Part shown: in pieces, positions 41,889 through 51,587 of the stretch | Numbering within the stretch: the stretch's first letter is position 1 | Layout: every line of letters starts with the position of its first letter | Origin: J054 sp965223095 | GTDB lineage: Bacteria; Pseudomonadota; Gammaproteobacteria; Steroidobacterales; GCA-2729495 | Reading direction: 5' to 3' | Assembly (NCBI GenBank): GCA_965223095.1 | Contig: OZ244979.1 | Span: 310,001 to 374,000 of the forward strand | Length of the DNA: 64,000 nt | Notes under the pieces: generated by a model | Database searches by the model: none | What the model saw: only the letters and a program-made list of their open reading frames with translations | Told to the model about the DNA's origin: nothing | Position numbers and translations under genes: made by a program

Positions 41889-42554
41889 TTAGCCTGGTTT
41901 CGCCTGGCCCAACCAGGCCATGGCGGCGAGCAGCATGAACAACATGACCGTAAACACGGCGCCTCGATTCACTTGCGTCCGAACGCGCGATTCCATGGCC
42001 GGGGTGGAGCCTTCGTGTTTCATACGATTAAAAATTCCTTCCAGCGGCGCGTAAAAAACAGCCATCATTACCGAGACTAAGAACACCAAACCAAACAAGA
42101 ACAGTTTCCAGGCCAACCACGGCGTATCCACGGGCCAGCCGCGCAGCAAAGAGCTCAAACCGAAGCCCAAAAATACCAAGCACTCGCCGAGCATAATCGA
42201 GCCGGTGAATATGTATAGGCGAGTGGCGACGGGTTTGCCCATGTGCTTAAAGGCAAAAAACTCGGCACAAATCCAAGCAATGCCGATCAGCCACGCGAGG
42301 GGGAGCAACCAAGCCGGTGGTGATACCAGGCCCAAACTCGTCGCCAAGTGCAAGCCGATCACCGCGATCAATGCAAACGCAACTCTTGGCAATAAATCGA
42401 TGGCCAAGGAAATACGCATCAGCAGGAGACGCTGCGCAACAGAATAGCGCGGATTCTTAAGCGCCAAGGCTAGGGTGAATACACCAACATCAGTACCTAG
42501 CCAGAATACAAATAGCAACAGATGCAAAAACAGCAGTACCGCGTGTAAATCCAT
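41889..42554 (-). CDS. Integral membrane protein, unknown (CopD/DUF-like)
   Basis: This 221-residue protein has about six hydrophobic segments starting at residue 3 (LHAVLLFLHLLLFVFWLGTD). The first helix with a His and WLGTD resembles CopD-like and related heme/copper membrane families, but I cannot assign it. The start is ATG at 42554, 4 nt after the stop of the next membrane protein; a longer frame runs through that gene and is discarded. It forms a two-gene unit with it, inserted after lptE. Confidence 0.75.
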   Translation of the reverse strand: MDLHAVLLFLHLLLFVFWLGTDVGVFTLALALKNPRYSVAQRLLLMRISLAIDLLPRVAFALIAVIGLHLATSLGLVSPPAWLLPLAWLIGIAWICAEFFAFKHMGKPVATRLYIFTGSIMLGECLVFLGFGLSSLLRGWPVDTPWLAWKLFLFGLVFLVSVMMAVFYAPLEGIFNRMKHEGSTPAMESRVRTQVNRGAVFTVMLFMLLAAMAWLGQAKPG

Positions 42555-42558
42555 GGCC

Positions 42559-43260
42559 CTATTTTCGGCGCGTCCAACGACGAGGTGATCGACCCACCGC
42601 GCGCGTTTCGGGCAAGCGAGACCAGGTATATAGAAACTCGATGCTACCGATGGTAATGACCAGATAGGCACCCAGCTCCATGAGTTCTTCAAAGGCGAGG
42701 ACGGCGACGCGCAGATAACCGTCGCCCAATGTCGGCAGCCAGACGGTCTGACGAGCGAGCAACTGAGCGAAGATTGCCAGCAATATGACGCCCGCAATGA
42801 TCATCGCCAAACCGGCCGAAGGCCACGAGCGCTGCCACCCAGCCTCCAAGCGCCGCCGGTGCCTATACAAGTAGACACCAGAAATCACCGTCAGCAGCGC
42901 CGCTAGCACCTGCCATAAATTGTCCACGGCATAGTGATCAAGAAAGAAATCGATTTCCCTCACGAGGCCGATCAAAAAAAGGCTGGCGAGCGCAATGGCC
43001 AGCGGCCGTCGCAAACGATCACGCAAGGAAATCCAAAAGAAAATCACACTACAAACAAGCAGTAGCAAATGCTGGATATTCTCCACGAGGGAAAATTCGG
43101 TCGTAGACCGGGACTGACTGCCGGGAACCTGTTTCACTAGGCCCAGTCCATCGGCGGAATGCTCCGCCGACCAAACCACCAGGCCGGCAACCAGCGCCAC
43201 CAGCAATGCGTACAGCAAGAAGCGCCCAATACCCTGCAGGGTGGTGACTTTACCCGCCAT
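42559..43260 (-). CDS. Integral membrane protein, unknown
   Basis: This 233-residue protein has about six membrane helices (around 12-30, 62-78, 85-103, 117-132, 148-168, 185-210) and a basic C-terminus. The second helix carries NIQHLLLLV and the third is followed by REIDFFLDHY; these acidic/His residues in membrane-proximal places could bind something, but no family is recognised. ATG at 43260 shares a base with the lptE stop. It is probably co-transcribed with leuS-lptE and the neighbouring membrane protein. Confidence 0.75.
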   Translation of the reverse strand: MAGKVTTLQGIGRFLLYALLVALVAGLVVWSAEHSADGLGLVKQVPGSQSRSTTEFSLVENIQHLLLLVCSVIFFWISLRDRLRRPLAIALASLFLIGLVREIDFFLDHYAVDNLWQVLAALLTVISGVYLYRHRRRLEAGWQRSWPSAGLAMIIAGVILLAIFAQLLARQTVWLPTLGDGYLRVAVLAFEELMELGAYLVITIGSIEFLYTWSRLPETRAVGRSPRRWTRRK

Positions 43261-43748
43261 TACTTTACCGTGCTTATGCGCCGAATGACGAGTCCAACCA
43301 AATCCTCCGCCAAAGATTTACGCAGCATGGATTCTTCAAGGGCCTTGCCCAAAACTTCCGTTTCGTCATAGGTGTATTCACGTGTTCTCGTCAATAGCTG
43401 AGGTTCCAGAACACGCTGCCCATTCACAATCACTTCATAAGCAATTGTGTAAAACACCTCGTAGGCGTCCGGTACGTTTCGTAAAGACACGGATAAGACT
43501 CGCTGACCGGTGCTATCTCTATTCACAAGGACAACAGTATCAGCCGCCGCGGCACTATCCACCAGCGCAATTTCACTGCTTCGCAAGGTCTTGACAAGCT
43601 CACGGTAGAACGGGGAATGACGGTCACTGGTTTGAATGTAGGTTGCTCCCAGCCCGGGTGAAAATTCCGCCCGGCCACGCGCCTGAAAGCCGCAAGCGGC
43701 GGTGCTTGCCAGTACAAGAATCAGCACCAGATGCCTAAACGACGACAT
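43260..43748 (-). CDS. lptE: LPS-assembly lipoprotein LptE
   Basis: This 162-residue lipoprotein has a signal peptide (residues 1-18) and the lipobox STAAC with Cys19, then the GFQARG start typical of LptE. It forms the plug of the LptD barrel that inserts LPS in the outer membrane. The body is poorly conserved in the family, so the call rests on lipobox, length and the position directly after leuS, with a 14-nt overlap. holA, which often follows, is 4.4 kb away here. Confidence 0.9.
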   Translation of the reverse strand: MSSFRHLVLILVLASTAACGFQARGRAEFSPGLGATYIQTSDRHSPFYRELVKTLRSSEIALVDSAAAADTVVLVNRDSTGQRVLSVSLRNVPDAYEVFYTIAYEVIVNGQRVLEPQLLTRTREYTYDETEVLGKALEESMLRKSLAEDLVGLVIRRISTVK

Positions 43749-46188
43749 TAACTAATTTTCCCGGTACGACGATGACCTTGCGCGCGGGTTTGCCGTTCAT
43801 GAAACGACACACATTCTCATGCGCCATGACGGCCGCCTCCAAGTCTGCCGAGGAAATATCCGCCGCAACATCCAGCTTCGCCCGTAACTTACCGTTGACT
43901 TGTATAACGATATTGACTGTGGCGGCTTGCAGTGCGTCGGGATCGTAGACGGGCCAAGGCTGCGTAATCAAATCCGACTCATGGCCCAAATCCCGCCACA
44001 GCCGATGGCAGATATGCGGCACGATGGGCGATAGCATCAGGACGACACTGTTCAAAGCCTCATCCATAATCGCTCGATCAAGCGCGCCCGCGGATTTGTG
44101 TTTCTTCAGCCGATTGAGTAATTCCATCATGGCCGCGATGGCGGTATTAAATGTGTAGCGGCGGCCCACATCATCACTGACTTTTGCAATGGTTTGATGC
44201 AGGGCCCGCCGCAATTCTTGCTGCGCGGAATCTAGATTTTCAAAGCCGACTGCCTCGACGGGACCGGCGTCGACATGTTCCTGAACCAATCGCCATAGCC
44301 GGCCCAAGAAACGAAATGCACCCTGAACACCTTCATCAGACCACTCCAAAGCTTGCTCCGGTGGCGCTGCAAACATGACAAACAGGCGTACAGTATCCGC
44401 ACCGTAACGATCAATAAGCTCTTGCGGGTCGACGGTATTGCCCTTGGACTTGGACATCTTCGCGCCGTCTTTTAGCACCATGCCCTGCGTGAGCAATTTC
44501 TTAAAGGGTTCGTCGGATTGCACAAGGCCCTCGTCGCGCATCAGCTTGTGAAAAAAGCGGGCATACAGCAGATGCAAAATCGCGTGTTCGATACCACCGA
44601 TGTACAAGTCCACGGGCAGCCAATAAGCTGCCCTGTGGTCCAGCATCGCCGCTTGGCTGTCAGGGCAACAAAACCTAGCGTAGTACCAAGAAGACTCCAT
44701 GAAGGTGTCGAAAGTGTCGGTTTCACGCGTAGCGGCCGCACCGGTATCCGGATGCCGGACCGAATAAAACTCGGGCAGCTGTTTCAAGGGCGAACCGGCT
44801 TCGGATAAGGCCACGTTCTCCGGTAACGCAACCGGCAGCTGCGCCGCCGGGACCGGCAGTGCCTGGCCATCGTCGGTGTTGATCACTGGAATTGGCGCGC
44901 CCCAATAGCGTTGGCGCGACACCAGCCAGTCACGTAAACGGTAATTGACTTGCCGCTGACCCTGGCCGGATGACTCCAAATCCTCGGCGATAGCAACGAA
45001 CGCGTCAGCGGAACTCAAGCCGTCGTATTGACCCGAATTTACCAAGACCCCCGGCGATTCAAAGGCGCCCGCCTGCAAATCACATATTTGCCCGTCGTCC
45101 GCCGGCGCAATCACTTGCCGGACCGTCAAACCGTAGTGCTGGGCAAACTCCCAGTCGCGTTGATCATGACCGGGAACTGCCATCACGGCACCGGTGCCGT
45201 AGCCGATCAAGACAAAGTTCGCCACCCAAATGGGTACGGTATCGCCTGTGAGCGGATGAATAGCATCGATGCCCAGGGGCATACCCCGCTTTTCCATCGC
45301 CTCCATCGCAGCTTCTGATACCGCATTTTGCTGACAGTCCTCTAAAAAGGCGGCGAGTTCTGGATTGTCTTTAGCCGCCCGACGGGCCAGCGGATGTTCC
45401 GCGGCCACGGCCATGTAACTGACACCCAACAAGGTATCGGGACGAGTGGTATACACCAACAGTTGTTCATCGCCAGCGACGATATCGAACCGAATCTCAA
45501 CGCCTTCGGAGCGTCCGATCCAGTTCCGCTGCATGATCTTGACTGGTTCGGGCCAGTCCAAATCATCTAATTCCGCCAATAGCTCCTCGGCATAGTCGGT
45601 GATTTTTAGAAACCACTGAGGAATTTCCCGACGCTCAACCAAGGCGCCGGATCGCCAGCCTTTACCATCAATAACCTGTTCGTTGGCCAGGACAGTTTGG
45701 TCCACCGGATCCCAATTCACCACGGCCTTTTTTTTGTAGGCCAGACCCTTTTCAAGCAGCCGGGTAAACAACCACTGTTCCCATCGATAGTAATCGGCAT
45801 CGCAAGTGGCCAATTCCCGATTCCAGTCGTAACCGAAACCCAGGCGCTGCAGTTGGCCGCGCATGTAATCGATGTTTTCGCGAGTCCATTTTGCCGGTGG
45901 CATGCCATGCTTAATGGCCGCTCCCTCGGCAGGCAAGCCAAAAGCATCCCAACCCATGGGTTGTAAGACGTTCTTGCCCAGCATGCGTTGATAGCGCGAA
46001 ACCACATCGCCAATGGTGTAGTTGCGTACATGGCCCATGTGCAGCCGGCCGCTGGGATACGGAAACATGCACAGGCAATAGAACTTTTCGCGATCTATAT
46101 CTTCCGATGCGCGGAAACTATCCGACTCGGCCCAATGGGCTTGGGCTTCGGCCTCTACGGCCGCAAATTCATAGGGCACTTCGCTCAC
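43735..46188 (-). CDS. leuS: Leucine--tRNA ligase
   Basis: This 817-residue class Ia synthetase contains HIGH-type MFPYPSGRLHMGHVRNYTIGD, the CP1 editing domain (about 220-410, with YTTRPDTLLGVSYMAVAAEH) and the KMSKS motif in KDGAKMSKSKGNTVDP. It is slightly shorter than E. coli LeuRS. The start is taken as GTG at 46188 (MSEVPYEFAAVEAEAQ); no good Shine-Dalgarno is visible there. It sits between lnt (upstream) and lptE. Confidence 0.97.
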   Translation of the reverse strand: MSEVPYEFAAVEAEAQAHWAESDSFRASEDIDREKFYCLCMFPYPSGRLHMGHVRNYTIGDVVSRYQRMLGKNVLQPMGWDAFGLPAEGAAIKHGMPPAKWTRENIDYMRGQLQRLGFGYDWNRELATCDADYYRWEQWLFTRLLEKGLAYKKKAVVNWDPVDQTVLANEQVIDGKGWRSGALVERREIPQWFLKITDYAEELLAELDDLDWPEPVKIMQRNWIGRSEGVEIRFDIVAGDEQLLVYTTRPDTLLGVSYMAVAAEHPLARRAAKDNPELAAFLEDCQQNAVSEAAMEAMEKRGMPLGIDAIHPLTGDTVPIWVANFVLIGYGTGAVMAVPGHDQRDWEFAQHYGLTVRQVIAPADDGQICDLQAGAFESPGVLVNSGQYDGLSSADAFVAIAEDLESSGQGQRQVNYRLRDWLVSRQRYWGAPIPVINTDDGQALPVPAAQLPVALPENVALSEAGSPLKQLPEFYSVRHPDTGAAATRETDTFDTFMESSWYYARFCCPDSQAAMLDHRAAYWLPVDLYIGGIEHAILHLLYARFFHKLMRDEGLVQSDEPFKKLLTQGMVLKDGAKMSKSKGNTVDPQELIDRYGADTVRLFVMFAAPPEQALEWSDEGVQGAFRFLGRLWRLVQEHVDAGPVEAVGFENLDSAQQELRRALHQTIAKVSDDVGRRYTFNTAIAAMMELLNRLKKHKSAGALDRAIMDEALNSVVLMLSPIVPHICHRLWRDLGHESDLITQPWPVYDPDALQAATVNIVIQVNGKLRAKLDVAADISSADLEAAVMAHENVCRFMNGKPARKVIVVPGKLVNVVV

Positions 46189-46252
46189 GATGCTAACTAG
46201 TGATTGGGATAATGGCAGGCAAGGATACAACAGCCAACCGGCAGGGGCTGCC

Positions 46253-47740
46253 CTAGCGAAGTTTGCGAAATAGCCAGACAGCAGCCAATGCCAGGCAGCT
46301 ATAGAAGATCACCGGCAGATTCCCCCAGCGCACATAGGGGGTGGCGCCGGTAAACGGCAGAACCTCACCGCGCAGCACATGCGCGGCAAACTGCGGAGAG
46401 CCCTGAACCACACCGCCTTGCGGGTCGATGATGGCAGTTATTCCCGTATTCGTCGTCCTCAGCATGTAGCGCCCCGCCTCCAAGGCGCGCATGCGGGCAA
46501 TCTGCAAATGCTGATGGGGGGCGATTGAATCGCCGAACCAAGCATCGTTACTGACATTGACCAACAATCCGGCGGTGGGCAGGAAATGACGCTGTTCCCC
46601 GCCATAAGCATCCTCATAGCAAATACTCGGTGCTAAGTTAATGCCAACAGCCCGTATGGGTTGCTGATCATCGTCACCACGTAAGGCATCGCGATAGGGC
46701 AATGTCATGAGCCGCATCCATTCGCGAACGAAATCGGGGACCGGAAAAAACTCTCCAAAAGGAACCAGGTGCCGCTTGTGATAAACGCCCCTTGCCTGGC
46801 CGAGGCTAATCAGCGAATTGTAGAACTGCTTGCTACCGGGCTCATAATTTAGAATACCCAGCAACAGCGCAAAATTACCTGCTTTGGCGAGCGCATCCAA
46901 CTCATCGAGATAAGCTCTGACTTGTTGTGCCATGGCGGGAATTGCCACCTCGGGCCAAACCACCAAATCGACACCTTGCTGGGCGACGGTCAAATCACGA
47001 TATAAAGCCATGGTTGGCCGGCGCTGGGACGGCAGCCATTTTCTATCTTGCGCAATCGCACCCTGAACCAGCGCAACACGAATGGCCGCACCATCAGGCT
47101 GGGTCCAAATTCTATTCTGCAGACCGAGGGTCGTCAGTCCCACGACTAGCAGCACCGCGACAGCCCCCACACGCTGACGCAAACCACCAACGATGAATAG
47201 GACCAGCGAAGCTGCCAGCGTGGCGGTAAGCAATGAAACGCCATAAACACCCAACAAGGGCGCCCAGGCCGCCAGAGGACCTTCGATCTGTCCGTAACCG
47301 ACACTTAGCCAGGGAAAACCGGTCAATAACCAGCCTCGCAGCCACTCAATCAGTGCCCAGGCAGCGGGAAATACCACCAAAATACGCGCCCAGGCTGCAG
47401 ACTGGGGAAGGCTGGTTATTACCCAGCCAAGCAACGCGAAATACAGGGCCATAATGAACGACAAGCCCACCATCAATACCAAAGCGAGCCACAGGGGCGA
47501 TCCGCCGAAAATTCGGATGCTGATGTACAGCCAGTAGGTACCCAGGACAAATGCGGCCGCGCCGAACAGAAAGCCCCGCCGTGCCGCTTCCTTGGGTGAC
47601 TGATCCAAACAGGCCAGCAACAAGCAAGCCAGCAACAATGGCGTCAACCAGTAATAGGCAAAGGGCGAAAACCCCAAAGGAAACGCAGCACCGGCGGCCG
47701 TCGCAAGCCAGCGGCCTCGCAGAGCCATCAAGTCACTCAT
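46253..47740 (-). CDS. lnt: Apolipoprotein N-acyltransferase
   Basis: This 495-residue inner-membrane enzyme adds the third acyl chain to lipoproteins. Six or more hydrophobic segments fill residues 1-195, followed by a periplasmic nitrilase-like domain with the triad Glu in VVWPEVAIPA, Lys in YHKRHLVPFGEFFP and Cys in APSICYEDAYG, and a final membrane helix. It follows corC, the usual ybeY-corC-lnt order. Confidence 0.96.
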   Translation of the reverse strand: MSDLMALRGRWLATAAGAAFPLGFSPFAYYWLTPLLLACLLLACLDQSPKEAARRGFLFGAAAFVLGTYWLYISIRIFGGSPLWLALVLMVGLSFIMALYFALLGWVITSLPQSAAWARILVVFPAAWALIEWLRGWLLTGFPWLSVGYGQIEGPLAAWAPLLGVYGVSLLTATLAASLVLFIVGGLRQRVGAVAVLLVVGLTTLGLQNRIWTQPDGAAIRVALVQGAIAQDRKWLPSQRRPTMALYRDLTVAQQGVDLVVWPEVAIPAMAQQVRAYLDELDALAKAGNFALLLGILNYEPGSKQFYNSLISLGQARGVYHKRHLVPFGEFFPVPDFVREWMRLMTLPYRDALRGDDDQQPIRAVGINLAPSICYEDAYGGEQRHFLPTAGLLVNVSNDAWFGDSIAPHQHLQIARMRALEAGRYMLRTTNTGITAIIDPQGGVVQGSPQFAAHVLRGEVLPFTGATPYVRWGNLPVIFYSCLALAAVWLFRKLR

Positions 47741-47785
47741 CCGCTAGATACGCCGGCAATACTAGCCGTGGCAAATCACGCACAA

Positions 47786-48655
47786 CTAATCCGCGCTGGC
47801 TGCGTCGCGGGTAACCTGTATACCGTGCACCCGGCGTCTATCGGCTTGCACGACCGTGAAACTAAAGCCGTGGCAGTTGACCACATCGCCGCGTCTAGGC
47901 AATCGCCCCAGTTGATGAATCACCAGGCCACCGATCGTGTCATACTCTTCGTCGCTAACTTCCACGCCGAAGAATTCGCTAAAATCTTCTACTCGGGTTA
48001 GCGCCTGAACATGAAAACGTGAATCATCAAGGCGCTGAATAGGCTCGGCCGCACGCGGGTCATGCTCGTCGTCGATCTCTCCAACAATTTCTTCCAGCAC
48101 GTCTTCAATAGTTAACAAGCCGGCAATACCGCCGTATTCATCCACCACTATGGCCATGTGATTACGACTCTTCCGAAATTGTTTAAGCAGCGTGTTCAGA
48201 CGCTTGCTCTCGGGTATAAACACCGGCGTTCGCAAGAACCGACTGATATCGAATTCACCGCCGTTGTCCTTGTTCTTCGTCTCCATGAAATAGCGCAGCA
48301 AGTCTTTTGCCAGGAGTATGCCAATAACCTCGTCGCGTTCCTCACCCAACACAGGGAAGCGCGAATGGCCGCAATGGATGATGGTCCGCAGTATTTCGTC
48401 ACGCGGAGCACCTCGCTCCAAAACCACCATATGGGAGCGTGGCACCATTACATCCCGGACCTGGGTTTCTGAGACCTCCAATACATCGCGCAACATTTCG
48501 AGTTCGTCGGGATCAAGCACCGACTCCCAGCGCTCATTGCGCAGGAATTCCAACAGTTCTCCACGCGTCGACGGTTCACCACGAACCAAGTCTTTGAGCC
48601 GGCCAATCCAGGTGGTACCCGTTGGCGTATCGGGGCTATCGCCTACTTCACTCAT
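47786..48655 (-). CDS. corC: CBS-domain protein CorC
   Basis: This 289-residue CorC/YbeX-type protein has no membrane domain. Two CBS domains are seen (about 70-185: DVMVPRSHMVVL, GHSRFPVLGEERDEVIGIL and HMAIVVDEYGGIAGLLTIED), then the CorC/HlyC transporter-associated domain with the YDTIGGLV motif (about 215-280). It is linked to magnesium/cobalt handling and, with YbeY, to ribosome metabolism. The start is ATG at 48655 (MSEVGDSPD), overlapping ybeY by 8 nt. Confidence 0.94.
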   Translation of the reverse strand: MSEVGDSPDTPTGTTWIGRLKDLVRGEPSTRGELLEFLRNERWESVLDPDELEMLRDVLEVSETQVRDVMVPRSHMVVLERGAPRDEILRTIIHCGHSRFPVLGEERDEVIGILLAKDLLRYFMETKNKDNGGEFDISRFLRTPVFIPESKRLNTLLKQFRKSRNHMAIVVDEYGGIAGLLTIEDVLEEIVGEIDDEHDPRAAEPIQRLDDSRFHVQALTRVEDFSEFFGVEVSDEEYDTIGGLVIHQLGRLPRRGDVVNCHGFSFTVVQADRRRVHGIQVTRDAASAD

Positions 48656-49145
48656 GGTTCGAGATGTCCCATTCATTCCCATAAGGGTCCGGAAACCCTA
48701 AGTCTGAAATGATATTGGTTTCCAGTCCTTCCATCCTTAGCGCGTCGGCCGGTGTTTGATGATCGTATCCCAACAAATGCAGCAGGCCGTGAATCAGCAA
48801 GTGCGTGGCGTGGGCCTGCTGGGTCTTGCCCTGCTGTTGCGCCTCGCTCTCCAAGATCGGCACACACAGCGCCAAATCGCCAAGGGCCACCAGCTCATGG
48901 GCGGGTAAGCCTGGCATCGGCGCGGCGGGGAAAGCCAAAACATTAGTAGGCACAGGTTTTTGTCGATGAACTGAATTTAGCTTAGCGCTGTCTGCAGCGC
49001 CAATCCAGCGCAGGCTCAGCCGTTTCCCGCCGGAATTGCCGAGCTTTTCCATCGCCGCGGTGATAACCGCGCGGGCGTTCAAACCCTCTGGCGCTTGAAT
49101 ACCCTCAGCGCATTCTTCTTCAACCACCAGGTCAAGCTCGGCCAT
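48648..49145 (-). CDS. ybeY: Endoribonuclease YbeY
   Basis: This 165-residue single-strand RNase is involved in 16S rRNA 3' maturation and 70S quality control. The zinc-binding HGLLHLLGYDH motif is intact (about 112-122), preceded by PTNVLAFP. ATG at 49145 (MAELDLVVEE) aligns best with E. coli YbeY. An in-frame GTG at 49163 overlaps the phoH stop (GTGA) and would add six residues; either is possible. Confidence 0.96.
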   Translation of the reverse strand: MAELDLVVEEECAEGIQAPEGLNARAVITAAMEKLGNSGGKRLSLRWIGAADSAKLNSVHRQKPVPTNVLAFPAAPMPGLPAHELVALGDLALCVPILESEAQQQGKTQQAHATHLLIHGLLHLLGYDHQTPADALRMEGLETNIISDLGFPDPYGNEWDISNHE

Positions 49146-49159
49146 CGCTAAAAAACGCT

Positions 49160-50179
49160 TCACGCTTTGCGACTACCGTCGTTGTCTGATCTTGCTTCAA
49201 AGCTATCGTAGGCCTCAACAATTTCCTGCACTAGCTCGTGACGCACGACATCGCGCGGTAAAAAAAACGTAAAACTAACCCCGGGTACCTTTTCCAATAC
49301 GTCGATTACATGACGTAAACCAGAATTCTGGTTCTTCGGTAAGTCTATTTGCGTTACATCTCCGGTAACCACGGAATGGGAACCAAAGCCCATTCGGGTT
49401 AGGAACATTTTCATTTGCTCCAAGGTGGTATTCTGCGCCTCATCGAGAATGATAAAGCTCTCGTTTAAAGACCGGCCACGCATGAAGGCCAGCGGTGCCA
49501 CTTCAATAATATTGCGCTCTACCAAGCGAGCAACACGATCGAAACCCAACATCTCATAAAGCGCGTCATACATGGGTCGCAAATAGGGATCCACTTTCTG
49601 CGACATGTCGCCGGGTAAGAAGCCCAACCTTTCCCCCGCCTCAACCGCCGGTCGCACTAGAACAATACGACGCACTTTCTCCTGCTCCAGGGCCTCCACA
49701 GCACTGGCCACCGCCAGGTAGGTCTTGCCGGTACCAGCCGGTCCTATACCGAAACTGAGATCATGGCGACGAATACTTTCTACATAGTTTCGCTGATTAA
49801 TACCCCTTGGCCGCACCGAGATTCGATGCGTAGTGATGACCGCACCAGCATGGTCGTGTTGAGCAGGGTGGCCAGATACTTCCAGGTCAGCGGGTTCTTC
49901 AGCGGCCGCTGCGGCCGCTTGCAAACAAAGATGCACACGCTCGGGATCTATAACCTCGGTACTGGCCACCGCAAACAACTCACGCAATACACCCGCGGCT
50001 AAACCACACAGGCCGCTGGCCCCCATCACCCGAAAGCGATTGCCTCGATTGCTAATTTGGATGCCAAGCCGTTGTTCTATTTGCCTTAAATGCTCGTCGA
50101 ATTGCCCGCATAGATTGGCCAGAGCGGCATTGTCAGCCGGCTCCAGCAGCAACTCTTGAGTTTCTATGGGTTTGTTCAA
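49160..50179 (-). CDS. phoH: PhoH-like ATPase
   Basis: This 339-residue PhoH/YbeZ has an N-terminal KH-like part (about 1-115), then a P-loop ATPase with Walker A GPAGTGKTYLA (about 150) and Walker B FIILDEAQNTT (about 245). It is the standard neighbour of ybeY and probably works with it in RNA metabolism. The start appears to be TTG at 50179, overlapping the miaB stop as TTGA; no ATG is available nearby. Confidence 0.95.
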   Translation of the reverse strand: MNKPIETQELLLEPADNAALANLCGQFDEHLRQIEQRLGIQISNRGNRFRVMGASGLCGLAAGVLRELFAVASTEVIDPERVHLCLQAAAAAAEEPADLEVSGHPAQHDHAGAVITTHRISVRPRGINQRNYVESIRRHDLSFGIGPAGTGKTYLAVASAVEALEQEKVRRIVLVRPAVEAGERLGFLPGDMSQKVDPYLRPMYDALYEMLGFDRVARLVERNIIEVAPLAFMRGRSLNESFIILDEAQNTTLEQMKMFLTRMGFGSHSVVTGDVTQIDLPKNQNSGLRHVIDVLEKVPGVSFTFFLPRDVVRHELVQEIVEAYDSFEARSDNDGSRKA

Positions 50180-51516
50180 GCGGCTTCGGCACTGGCCACG
50201 AGTCGACCCCGCAACGAATTTGGCAAGGCCTCGGTGATCAGTATTTCAGCGAATTCGCCGATCATTTCTGCGTCCGCATCAAAATTTACCCAGCGGTTAT
50301 TCTCGGTTCGTCCGGCAAGTTGACGATCATTCTTGCGCGATACCCGCTCGATGAGCACGGACTGCCGGCTACCCACCATGGCCTGGCTGATGCGGGCAGC
50401 ATTTTCTGAGATCTTCGCCTGTAAGACAGCCAAGCGTTCCTGCTTCTCTTTCCTTGCTACCGGATCTGGCAAGCCTGCCGCCGGCGTGCCCGGCCGCGCA
50501 CTGTAGATAAAACTAAACGACTGGTCGAAACCGATTTCATCGACAAGCTGCATGGTCGCCGCAAAATCAGTGGAAGATTCACCCGGAAAACCAATAATAA
50601 TGTCAGTGGACAAGGAGATATCGGGCCTGACCATTCGCAGCCGCCGAATTTTGTCCTTGTACTCCAAGACGGTATGACCACGTTTCATGGCCGCAAGAAT
50701 TCGGTCGGAACCGCTCTGCACCGGCAGGTGCAAGTAGTTGGCGAGTTTAGGAACCTCGGCAAAGGCCTGTATGAGCCGGTCATTGAATTCCACCGGGTGC
50801 GAGGTAATAAAGCGAATCCGGCGTATAGCTGGAATCGTCGCCACGTATCGAATCAGGGTGGATAAATCCGCGACCCCACCTTCATGGGTCTTGCCGCGAT
50901 ACGCATTAACGTTCTGGCCCAGTAGGGTAACTTCGCTCACGCCCTGCTCGGCCAGACCCGCGACTTCCGCCACGACATCATCTAGCGGGCGACTGACCTC
51001 CTCACCACGGGTATAGGGCACCACGCAAAAACTACAATACTTGCTGCACCCCTCCATGGCGGAAACAAAGGCCGTTGGACCTTGGGCACGGGGCTGCGGC
51101 AGGCAGTCAAATTTTTCGATTTCGGGAAAACTAACATCGACGACGCGATCACCGGCATGGCGTACGCGGTCCAACATGGCCGGCAATCTGTGCAGGGTTT
51201 GCGGTCCAAACACCATATCGACCGCGGGCGCGCGCCGCGCCAAATCATCGCCTTCTTGGCTGGCCACACAACCGCCCACACCAATCACTATATCGGGTCG
51301 CTGCGCTTTTAGCGCGCGCCAGCGCCCCAGCTGCGAAAACACCTTTTCCTGCGCTTTTTCCCGCACGGAACAAGTGTTTAACAACAGCACATCGGCCGCT
51401 TCCGGATCCGTGGTCGCCTCCAAACCATGGCTTTCGCGCAGCACGTCCAGCATCTTGCCGCTGTCGTACTCATTCATCTGGCAACCGAAGGTCTTGACGT
51501 ATATTTTGCCTGGCAT
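50176..51516 (-). CDS. miaB: tRNA-2-methylthio-N6-dimethylallyladenosine synthase
   Basis: This 446-residue radical-SAM methylthiotransferase acts on A37 of tRNAs. The N-terminal UPF0004 domain has cluster Cys in KTFGCQMNEYDS, LLLNTCSVREKA and GVGGCVAS. The radical-SAM motif CSKYCSFCVVPYTRG (about 155-170) is intact, and a C-terminal TRAM domain starts near residue 375. It heads the miaB-phoH-ybeY-corC-lnt-leuS-lptE run. Confidence 0.97.
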   Translation of the reverse strand: MPGKIYVKTFGCQMNEYDSGKMLDVLRESHGLEATTDPEAADVLLLNTCSVREKAQEKVFSQLGRWRALKAQRPDIVIGVGGCVASQEGDDLARRAPAVDMVFGPQTLHRLPAMLDRVRHAGDRVVDVSFPEIEKFDCLPQPRAQGPTAFVSAMEGCSKYCSFCVVPYTRGEEVSRPLDDVVAEVAGLAEQGVSEVTLLGQNVNAYRGKTHEGGVADLSTLIRYVATIPAIRRIRFITSHPVEFNDRLIQAFAEVPKLANYLHLPVQSGSDRILAAMKRGHTVLEYKDKIRRLRMVRPDISLSTDIIIGFPGESSTDFAATMQLVDEIGFDQSFSFIYSARPGTPAAGLPDPVARKEKQERLAVLQAKISENAARISQAMVGSRQSVLIERVSRKNDRQLAGRTENNRWVNFDADAEMIGEFAEILITEALPNSLRGRLVASAEAA

Positions 51517-51587
51517 GCCAGGTGGCTTTGCGCCTCCTCCTTAGACCTAATAACAGCGTGGCTCGTTCGCCAAGCCGAACAATAAAA

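Noticed and set aside
51041..51544. 167-codon plus-strand ORF opposite miaB
   Set aside because: The composition is that of an antisense shadow, and the miaB motifs on the minus strand are intact.
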